From contig OU696591.1 in the NCBI GenBank assembly GCA_916048095.2, positions 5,659,999 through 5,723,998 of the forward strand: a stretch of DNA of 64,000 nucleotides, given 5' to 3'. The position numbers were made by a program, and so were the translations under genes. The stretch comes from Sacculina carcini (taxonomy: Eukaryota; Arthropoda; Thecostraca; Sacculinidae). The notes beneath the pieces are model-generated. The model was not told where the DNA came from, ran no database searches, and saw only the letters and a list, made by a program, of their open reading frames with translations. Shown here one piece after another: positions 55,856 through 64,000 of the stretch. Each line of letters opens with the position of its first letter. The first letter of the stretch is position 1.

Positions 55856-57523
55856 TTATTTATCGCAAACGGTGATGTGGTCTCCCTGACACAGAGCCCA
55901 GTTGATCACGTGGTGGATGACGTTCTCCTCCAGACTTCCACGCAGCAAGTGAGCTCCGGGACCACGAGCGAAAATTCCCACGTCGTCTCCTCCATGAGTC
56001 TCCTTCGGCAGGTAGATTCCAGCAACTTGTTTGTAGTGAGGATCACGCCATTCAGCAGAGTCGCTGGTGTCCATGAGAGCAGCGCGCTTCTCCTTGAACT
56101 CCTCCCAGCTGGTAGCACCTCCTGGTCCGTTGGAATACTGCATGATAGGATAGGGAAGCTTCGGTGCCGGCTTCGGTGCAGAACCACCACGCTGCATACC
56201 GCCAGCCAAGAACGAAGCAGGACCAAACATGTCCAGACTACGTTCTGGGTATCCATTGATCTTGAAGGTGTGAGCGTGGTCAGAGGACACCACCAGCAGA
56301 GTCTCAGACTCGTCTGTGTTGTCCATCACATGCTGCACCACCTCTTCAAGCTCCAAGGTCTCATCAATGGCAGTGTAAGCGTTTCCATAGTGGTGACCAT
56401 GGTCGATCTTTGCTCCCTCAACAAACATCACAAAGCCATTTGGTGCCCTCTTCATGATCTCCAAAGCTTTTGTCACCATCTCAGTAAGGCTGACTTCATC
56501 AGCTCCCTGGAAAGCTCGGTAATTCATATGACTACGGGCGAACAAACCGAGAACATAATCGGCCGAGGAAGGATCAAAACTGTTCAGCTCTTCTTTGGTC
56601 GACAGATATGCGTACGTGCGTCCCAGGGAAGCTTGTTTATCTTTCCATTCCTGGATAAGATCGCGTCCATCAAGGCGGGTACCACCCTCAACTGTCTTTG
56701 GCAGGAATTTACCCCATCCCCCTCCGAACGCCACATTCAGATCAATACCTTCACGATCAACAAACTGCGATGACAAGTCCTTCATATTGTTCTTGCACGA
56801 GTCTTTCACCGGTCCAGTCATCCACTCCATAGCCTTGAAGTCGGCGTCAGATTCCCATGTACGATAAGCAGTATGACCGAATGTGGCAGCAGGCGAAGCG
56901 TGCGTGATACGAGCAGTGGATACCAGACCAGCCCACTTTCCTGCCTCCACACCATACCGCAGGATGGATTTCGGTGATGAGTTCTCGTTGACAGCATCAC
57001 AGTCCCAGATGGTCACGGTGCAGTCTACTCCAACCGTCAAGAAGTTACCCTTAGCTCCGGTCAAGTATGCCGTCGCTGTAGAAGCGGAATCAGCAGTCCA
57101 GCGATCGCAGTTGTACGTCTTGGACAGACCGGTGTAAGGGAACGTTTCCCAGGAAAGCATGGTGTGCTCAGGCACATCATCACCTGCGAGCAATCCCTTG
57201 CGTTTGCGAGCTGCTGCCAACGTGTGAATTGACATACCATCACCAATAAACAGGATTGCGTTCTTTGCCTGTTTGTGGTAGATCTGGTCTGCCAGCTTGG
57301 TGGAGATTATGTTCTGGGCAATACCTCTCCAGTAGGTGGCATCCAGAACTTGTCCTGATCTAGACAGAGACTCCCTTTTGCCCAGTCCCATCTTGCTCTG
57401 GACCTCCTGGTATGTAGGAGCCCACATCTCGTGCATCTCCAACTCATCTTCATCTTCGACACGAGAATCGAGCGGCACACAGACCGCCAGAGACAGCAGA
57501 CACGCAGCTACAAGAAACTTCAT
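55856..57523 (-). CDS. ALP: Secreted alkaline phosphatase, copy 6
   Basis: 555 aa, intact, with Asn71 instead of Asp and Ser319. 3' flank type B. The promoter matches ALP1-ALP5 for about 115 bp upstream of the ATG, then diverges near 57632; there is no stub upstream. It may be the intact relative of the B-type genes that elsewhere survive only as stubs. Confidence 0.95.
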   Translation of the reverse strand: MKFLVAACLLSLAVCVPLDSRVEDEDELEMHEMWAPTYQEVQSKMGLGKRESLSRSGQVLDATYWRGIAQNIISTKLADQIYHKQAKNAILFIGDGMSIHTLAAARKRKGLLAGDDVPEHTMLSWETFPYTGLSKTYNCDRWTADSASTATAYLTGAKGNFLTVGVDCTVTIWDCDAVNENSSPKSILRYGVEAGKWAGLVSTARITHASPAATFGHTAYRTWESDADFKAMEWMTGPVKDSCKNNMKDLSSQFVDREGIDLNVAFGGGWGKFLPKTVEGGTRLDGRDLIQEWKDKQASLGRTYAYLSTKEELNSFDPSSADYVLGLFARSHMNYRAFQGADEVSLTEMVTKALEIMKRAPNGFVMFVEGAKIDHGHHYGNAYTAIDETLELEEVVQHVMDNTDESETLLVVSSDHAHTFKINGYPERSLDMFGPASFLAGGMQRGGSAPKPAPKLPYPIMQYSNGPGGATSWEEFKEKRAALMDTSDSAEWRDPHYKQVAGIYLPKETHGGDDVGIFARGPGAHLLRGSLEENVIHHVINWALCQGDHITVCDK

Positions 57524-57569
57524 TGTGGTGGTATGAAGTAAGCACGAATATGAGGAGCAGGCACCGGGT

Positions 57570-57576
57570 TTATATA
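57570..57576 (-). promoter_or_regulatory. TATA box of ALP6
   Basis: Minus-strand TATATAA in the common promoter core. Confidence 0.8.
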
Positions 57577-57899
57577 CCCGTGAGACGAGCACCTGTGTAG
57601 ACCTCAGTAAATAATTGCTTAATTGTTTGATTTGTGTGGGCAGTGATTGGTGACACCTGAGCTTATTTCTTTGTAGAACGTGTGTTATGTATTATCACTG
57701 CATCATCTTAACAAAGGCGTTCACCAAAGCGGTGCATTGCTATTTCTTGTTTTTTGCTTTTTGTTTCATTTTTCCACACACTTAACGACAATTTTGAAGT
57801 GCCATATTTGCCAATTCAGTGGGGGTCTGGAATCATCGGAAACAATCAGAATTAGTATCATTATTAATATTATTAATTACAGACAAATCCTGTAGTATT

Positions 57900-58090
57900 T
57901 GGTAGGTGCAAGTGCACTATCACCCTGCACTGTTACCTCATGCACTGGAAACGCCCAAAACATGTAGAGAGAACGAGGGTTAGAAAAGTTAAGCTTTTGT
58001 CAGCAAGATGACAGCTAACGAAGAAAGAATCAATAGAAATAATCGAGGAATCAAATGGATTATTAAATCAAAAGACAAAATAAATGAGCC
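57900..58090. repeat. Dispersed repeat R2, copy 2
   Basis: Partner of 4725-4925, better preserved in its middle (ATGTAGAGAGAACGAGGGTT, then ATGACAGCTAACGAAGAAAG). Family unknown. Confidence 0.55.
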
Positions 58091-58198
58091 TCTGGTCTAA
58101 CACATTCCCTTCCACAGTTATATGTTTCACACATAATTTGTTTGTGATAGATATTGTGTGTTTTATTTGTTTGTTGTGTTTATTAATTAGCTCTGCGT

Positions 58199-58298
<100 letters not shown>

Positions 58299-58683
58299 AA
58301 AATGGATGAGGAAGTTGTTCCGCAAATGAAATAAGGCGATTATATCGAAAGATTCATTACAACGAGCAAATTTTAACAAAAGATGGAAAACCTGAATTTA
58401 CTTATATTATATTATAATCTAGCGAACAACAAACCAATAGGGTTGATATCTTTATCGAATATACGTGGTGCATCGGTGTGGCAATTTGATTCTTCAAACC
58501 GAATTGTGGAGCTTGGTAGCCATGGAGCTATACAATTGAACAACGTGAGTGCTTTGGACCGACTGTATTTACACTCACAGACACAGGACGAACCGGACAC
58601 GTACAAACAAGATCACGCATACATGGTCCAACAACACATACACAATGACACGGACAAACATGGCACACAAACATACACACAAA

Positions 58684-58970
58684 CCCGGCGGAGCAGAATT
58701 TCATTGGGCGAATTCTACAATACCACAGCCCCTGTCCACCCAGCAGAAAATGATGGTACCAGATATCAGTCATGAGTTGTGCCATGCATTCTGGGGAGGT
58801 GGCCCTCTCTAATACGTCTTACGTCCTTGTGGCGCCATAGCGTGGAGAGGGTCGGTTCTGCGGTGGCAGCGAGCTGCACGGGGCACACCTGTGTGTTCAT
58901 AAGCTTCGTCTTCTTCCCGTGTAGCAGCTGTCACTTAGGTATTTAACCATTTAACCATTTAACCGACATA
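58684..58970 (+). mobile_element. tRNA-derived SINE, copy 4 (head missing)
   Basis: Starts at CCCGGCGGAGCAGAATTTCA, just after where the B-box would be, so the Pol III promoter is lost. Complete 3' part with ATTTAACC repeats as tail. Confidence 0.85.
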
Positions 58971-59168
58971 CACAGAGCTGGTAGGGTTGCCAGGTAGCGC
59001 AAAAGGAAATGTGTGTCGCACCACAAAATCATCATACTTGTCTTTCTCCATTCAGACCTACAGTGAATTTCATCGAAAATCAGACGCAGACACATATATA
59101 CGGAACTAATCGACGAAGAAGATCCGAGCCAAACGGGAACATTGTAGAGAGGAAGATTTTCTTCACCT

Positions 59169-59807
59169 TAGTGGCGGCGCCAAGGGGGGGGGGGGGGGGG
59201 GGGGGGGTGAACCCCCTCCCCCAAAATATGCCAAGCCCCTCCCCTAAGCCCATCCAAATCATAATCATGGACATTACAATATCTTACCACTGTACATTAA
59301 GTCGTATAATTTTGGTTCAAGTTCGAGGACTGAATCAGTTTGCCCCAGTCCCTTATTATATTATGTAGTCAGCGTTCGAGTGTAGCTCTTCATGTTTCGC
59401 CAAGCCCCCTCAACTTTTTGCTTAGCCCCCCTTAAGCCAGAGCCGTAGCAACCGCCCCCCGTACCCCCCGGCCGGGGGGGCAAGTGTTGAGGGGCCCCGT
59501 TGCTTCACGTATGACATTAAAATTTATCATATTATGTATAGCCTTTACCTTTTTGCTCAGATGTTTTCACCTGAGCTTGTATTATGTGATTATGTAAAAT
59601 AAATAAATCCATTATTTTATGGTTTATATATAATGGGGGGCCCCAAGTGTTGCCTTCGGGGGGGCCCAAGTGTTGCCTTCGGGAGGGCCCCAAGTGTTGC
59701 CTTCGGGAGGGCCCCAAGTGTTGCCTTCTGGGGGGGGCCTCATAAGTCCTCGCAACGGCTCTGCCTTCAGCCCCCCCCCCATCGGAAGGCTCCTGGCATC
59801 GCCACTG
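59169..59807. mobile_element. hAT-like MITE A, copy 2
   Basis: Ends TAGTGGCGGCGCC and GCATCGCCACTG, with a perfect 8-bp duplication CTTCACCT (59161-59168, 59808-59815). It hosts MITE B copy 5. A poly-G run of about 20 bases near 59186-59206 may be hard to sequence. Confidence 0.9.
59438..59763. mobile_element. hAT-like MITE B, copy 5, nested in MITE A
   Basis: Duplication CCTTAAGC/CCTTCAGC (7 of 8). The end contains four tandem copies of a ~29 bp unit (CCCCAAGTGTTGCCTTCGGG) where other copies have one. Independent insertion, showing the family is dispersed and not confined to the unit. Confidence 0.88.
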
Positions 59808-60330
59808 CTTCACCTCATCCGAAGTTGCAAGAAAGGAAAATTATAATGTGTTCTTCTAATGGTGGTGATCAATGTTGACCAGCGTGCAATGCGTTCTTCA
59901 TTTCTATCAAGCTTAATTTCGCTGCAAAGAAAAACACATTCCTGGATGTTGTAAGCTGTGGAGTAATGTAGCTCGTGCGTTGGATACATTTACCATTTCT
60001 CAATTGGCGTCTGCACAACAATTAATCATCGTTATTTGCTGAATCATTGGAATCATCACCATTGGAATTGAAGCAATTATTGTTTGAGTATGTGATAAAT
60101 GTGACAGACGGTCAAATTATGGCAAAGTCTAAGTGAAAAGCTCGTGGGAGACAAATGGCTTAATGTTCTAGGTCCTGGCGTTTAATCTGGCTCAGGTAAA
60201 TTGCCAGATAGCTGCACTGGCAACTTGACCCGGAACATTTCCTACGAGAATCAGTACAATAAATAGATCAGCACTAATTTTCCTGTGTGCTACAAGGAAT
60301 TTGCCCGACTGATATTCCAGTTTTTGCCAC

Positions 60331-60359
60331 ACACACACAAACTCACACACACACACACA

Positions 60360-60433
<74 letters not shown>
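60331..60433. repeat. (CA)n microsatellite
   Basis: About 50 CA units with two early TCA interruptions. Confidence 0.95.
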
Positions 60434-60434
<1 letters not shown>

Positions 60435-60616
60435 GTCTGGTTTCACCTAGTCAGTCACGCTTGAATGTCATCAAATTGAAAACAATGCGCCGGGCCAATG
60501 CGTAAATATACGCTCAAATGACGCGTGCCCAAATGCTGGCTCCAGTAGTAGCCGGCGGTCTCGGCTGCATCAAGTGGTCCGTGCAGCACAACTGGACTGG
60601 TTGTGGCCGTGTGTGT

Positions 60617-60617
<1 letters not shown>

Positions 60618-60708
<91 letters not shown>

Positions 60709-60718
60709 GTGTGTGTGG
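60618..60718. repeat. (GT)n microsatellite
   Basis: About 48 GT units, some 185 bp from the CA tract and complementary to it, so the two tracts could pair. Confidence 0.95.
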
Positions 60719-61571
60719 AGCGCTATCAGACGATCATTGCACTACTTTCCACTGCACACTGCATAAGCGGATCCAGGTTCCCCCTCCCCACCATCCCCAG
60801 CGAAATCGAGCCAAATACTGTGAATAGTTGTTCTTTTTTAAAGGTATTTAATTCCTGGTACGTATGTATCCTAGTTTGTCATCTAATTGTATAACAGAAG
60901 TGTTTGCCTGACATGTCATAATTGCCATATGTCATCATTGGGATGCAGCAACGCATCAACTTGGCTGTTTTCAATTAGAACAGTGTGTGGGTGTGTCTGT
61001 TTTTTCTTTTTTTATTCGTCGACGGTTTTCGCTGTCTGTCTGTAGCAGTTGTGGTGATACGAGTACTATTAATGCCCAACTGTTTGCGCTTGGGTGCTAA
61101 TGACCACAGCAACAACTCACTGAGACCAACACTTTTGACTGGCATGACGTCCAACCACAGGTTACCAGCTCCTTTCAAACCGGTTCACCTGAGCGCATTT
61201 TCCTCTGCTGTTGGGAGCGCATCATTCAGAATGGTATCATTTTCTAAAGCAGAAATAGGGTTATTACAAGCCAAACATAATCCATTGGTATTTTGTACTT
61301 TGCTATGTCTGATAATGTCCCTTTATATCTGACCACGGTTGGGTGATTTACGAGTATCGTGATAACCAACTAATTCTTTCTGTTTTCTTGCTTTTTCACG
61401 CATTTCGGTTGAAATCTCATTTTTTCTGAAGATATATGAAACAATCACGTTGGCAGTTCAAACTCTATTTATTACAGCAATTATTTTAAATGCATTTCTG
61501 CTCCACCACCAATCTTCCAGTGTTAGTCCATGATAAGTGTAATTATTTAGATAACATCCTTTCAGTTTTGG

Positions 61572-63239
61572 TTATTTGTCGCAAACGGTGATGTGGTCTC
61601 CCTGACACAGAGCCCAGTTGATCACGTGGTGGATGACGTTCTCCTCCAGACTTCCACGCAGCAAGTGAGCTCCGGGACCACGAGCGAAAATTCCCACGTC
61701 GTCTCCTCCGTGAGTCTCCTTCGGCAGGTAGATTCCAGCAACTTGTTTGTAGTGAGGATCACGCCATTCAGCAGAGTCGCTGGTGTCCATGAGAGCAGCG
61801 CGCTTCTCCTTGAACTCCTCCCAGCTGGTAGCACCTCCTGGTCCGTTGGAATACTGCATGATAGGATAGGGAAGCTTCGGTGCCGGCTTCGGTGCAGAAC
61901 CACCACGCTGCATACCGCCAGCCAAGAACGAAGCAGGTCCAAACATGTCCAGACTACGTTCTGGGTATCCATTGATCTTGAAGGTGTGAGCGTGGTCAGA
62001 GGACACCACCAGCAGAGTCTCAGACTCGTCTGTGTTGTCCATCACATGCTGCACCACCTCTTCAAGCTCCAAGGTCTCATCAATGGCAGTGTAAGCGTTT
62101 CCATAGTGGTGACCATGGTCGATCTTTGCTCCCTCAACGAACATCACAAAGCCATTTGGTGCCCTCTTCATGATCTCCAAAGCTTTTGTCACCATCTCAG
62201 TAAGGCTGACTTCATCAGCTCCCTGGAAGGCTCGGTAATTCATATGACTACGGGCGAACAAACCGAGAACGTAATCGGCCGAGGAAGGATCAAAACTGTT
62301 CAGCTCTTCCTTGGTCGACAGATAAGCGTACGTGCGTCCCATGGAAGCTTGTTTATCTTTCCATTCCTGGATAAGATCGCGTCCATCAAGGCGGGTACCA
62401 CCCTCAACTGTCTTTGGCAGGAATTTACCCCATCCTCCTCCGAACGCCACATTCAGATCAATACCTTCACGATCAACAAACTGCGATGACAAGTCCTTCA
62501 TATTGTTCTTGCACGAGTCTTTCACCGGTCCAGTCATCCACTCCATAGCCTTGAAGTCGGCGTCAGACTCCCATGTACGGTAAGCAGTATGACCGAATGT
62601 GGCAGCAGGCGAAGCGTGCGTGATACGAGCAGTGGATACCAGACCAGCCCACTTTCCTGCCTCCACACCATACCGCAGGATGGATTTCGGTGATGAGTTC
62701 TCGTTTACAGCATCACAGTCCCAGATGGTCACGGTACAGTCTACTCCAACCGTCAAGAAGTTACCCTTAGCTCCGGTCAAGTATGCCGTCGCTGTAGAAG
62801 CGGAATCAGCAGTCCAGCGATCGCAGTTGTACGTCTTGGACAGACCGGTGTAAGGGAACGTTTCCCAGGAAAGCATGGTGTGCTCAGGCACATCATCACC
62901 TGCGAGCAATCCCTTGCGTTTGCGAGCTGCTGCTAGCGTGTGAATTGACATACCATCACCAATAAACAGGATTGCGTTCTTTGCCTGTTTGTGGTAGATC
63001 TGGTCTGCCAGCTTGGTGGAGATTATGTCCTGGGCAATACCTCTCCAGTAGGTGGCGTCCAGAACTTGTCCTGATCTAGACAGAGACTCCCGTTTGCCCA
63101 GTCCCATCTTGCTCTGGACCTCCTGGTATGTAGGAGCCCACATCTCGTGCATCTCCAACTCATCTTCATCTTCGACACGAGAATCGAGCGGCACACAGAC
63201 CGCCAGAGACAGCAGACACGCAGCTACAAGAAACTTCAT
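61572..63239 (-). CDS. ALP: Secreted alkaline phosphatase, copy 7 (unrelated flanks)
   Basis: 555 aa, intact, Met300 instead of Leu, Ser319. The CDS matches the other copies, but identity stops within a few bases of the ATG and of the stop codon. The 3' flank is a third type (C) and the promoter is different. Outermost minus-strand copy. It could be the source locus, or a copy whose CDS was overwritten by conversion. Confidence 0.95.
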   Translation of the reverse strand: MKFLVAACLLSLAVCVPLDSRVEDEDELEMHEMWAPTYQEVQSKMGLGKRESLSRSGQVLDATYWRGIAQDIISTKLADQIYHKQAKNAILFIGDGMSIHTLAAARKRKGLLAGDDVPEHTMLSWETFPYTGLSKTYNCDRWTADSASTATAYLTGAKGNFLTVGVDCTVTIWDCDAVNENSSPKSILRYGVEAGKWAGLVSTARITHASPAATFGHTAYRTWESDADFKAMEWMTGPVKDSCKNNMKDLSSQFVDREGIDLNVAFGGGWGKFLPKTVEGGTRLDGRDLIQEWKDKQASMGRTYAYLSTKEELNSFDPSSADYVLGLFARSHMNYRAFQGADEVSLTEMVTKALEIMKRAPNGFVMFVEGAKIDHGHHYGNAYTAIDETLELEEVVQHVMDNTDESETLLVVSSDHAHTFKINGYPERSLDMFGPASFLAGGMQRGGSAPKPAPKLPYPIMQYSNGPGGATSWEEFKEKRAALMDTSDSAEWRDPHYKQVAGIYLPKETHGGDDVGIFARGPGAHLLRGSLEENVIHHVINWALCQGDHITVCDK

Positions 63240-63292
63240 TGTTCTCAGTGGCTCTGCTTGTCGTGTAGTGACAGTCCTTCATGAAACCGGGG

Positions 63293-63298
63293 TTTATA
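63293..63298 (-). promoter_or_regulatory. TATA box of ALP7
   Basis: Minus-strand TATAAA in CGTGGGATATAAACCCC, about 54 bp from the ATG. The surrounding sequence is unrelated to the other promoters except for the CCC that follows, so regulation may differ. Confidence 0.65.
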
Positions 63299-63299
63299 T

Positions 63300-64000
63300 C
63301 CCACGTGGAACACTTGTGTGAGAGAGATAATTCATTTCTGATTGGTTAATGACCATGATTGGTTTGGCTATAATTGGCTGTTGTTATTATTCACCACACA
63401 TATAATTGCTTCGATTTTTGTGTTTATGCTTTTGCTGTTATTCGCAGTAATTTGTTTTTCATATGGTATAATTTTAGTTTTTGCATTATTCGTTTGGGTT
63501 TTAATTGATAAGAATGCCCACTCTGGTGAAGTGATTCTACATAGTGATGTTCCATGTAAAACACGACAGCGTCCGAAAATTGACAGAAGTTTGAATTTTG
63601 AAAAAATACAGTATAAAAATAGTGAAGTATAGCTGAACAACGAACAGGCAGAATTCTGAAAACACTAATAAAACTTCTACGGAAGGTTGAAATTTCCACA
63701 GGATATGTTGGATATTACGCAAAATATGAAACAATTAAATCAAACAAACGGGTGGAGTTTAATAAAATAACCGTTACTTTTGCGAGAATCATAGTTTGTT
63801 GTCAGTACGACATTATTATTCATTTTTATTTTGTATGGCGATGCCAGACTGTAATCGAGAGTGCGAGCTGATCCCATAAGAGGGATATCCGTCCACCCGA
63901 CGCAGCGCGAGGAATGGTAAATAATTTAGTCTATTGAGGAGGTTGGACTCAGTATTTGGGCGTTGAGGTTGGACTCAGTTTTTGGCTCCAACCTTTCCTC
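63300..64000. other. Right flank of the array
   Basis: AT-rich, no homology to the unit seen. An open frame from ATG 63426 to 63632 encodes ~68 residues with a hydrophobic start, unsupported. Near the edge GAGGTTGGACTCAGT occurs twice (63939, 63965). Confidence 0.4.

Noticed and set aside
63342-63632. Small membrane protein gene right of ALP7
   Set aside because: The open frame starts with TTG; from its first ATG only ~68 residues of AT-rich sequence remain, without similarity.

Overview
The window is nuclear DNA from an invertebrate animal. Genes have introns with GT/AG sites, the intergenic DNA is AT-rich, and it is full of CA/GT and TA microsatellites, short DNA transposons, a tRNA-derived SINE, LINEs and LTR elements. 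A short interstitial TTAGG run (11.4 kb) would suit an arthropod, but it does not settle the phylum.

Left part (about 1-19.2 kb): a divergent pair of ordinary genes. On the minus strand are four exons (4492-12219) encoding the first 192 residues of a CRAL-TRIO protein resembling MOSPD2; the rest should lie left of, or undetected near, the window edge. On the plus strand are six exons (13010-19156), all joining in phase, encoding a 645-residue protein resembling SNAPC2, a subunit of the snRNA-activating complex. Introns and flanks carry minisatellites, a roughly 340-400 bp tandem array, SINEs, hAT-, piggyBac- and pogo-like MITEs and a foldback repeat.

Right part (20-63.3 kb): seven intact, intronless, almost identical genes for a secreted 555-residue alkaline phosphatase. 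The order is ALP1>, ALP2>, ALP3>, <ALP4, <ALP5, <ALP6, <ALP7, so the array is an inverted one with its turn between ALP3 and ALP4. All catalytic and metal-binding residues are present. Six copies share a TATA promoter. ALP7 has unrelated flanks although its CDS matches the others. Three unrelated 3' flanks (called A, B and C here) sit on the same CDS. Truncated antisense 3' stubs of a B-type copy abut the promoters of ALP2 to ALP5. A shared intergenic unit repeats between genes in both orientations.

The intergenic copies carry nested insertions that date the duplications: a hAT-like MITE with filled and empty sites, a 5'-truncated L2/CR1-like LINE inside one MITE, a 1.36 kb TA-flanked element with long inverted ends, two LTR-type insertions, and a degenerate Ty3/gypsy-like element lying exactly where the flanking unit switches orientation. 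The array looks like recent amplification kept uniform by gene conversion, probably for high output of a secreted phosphatase; this last point is inference. Exon limits were read by eye, without transcripts.
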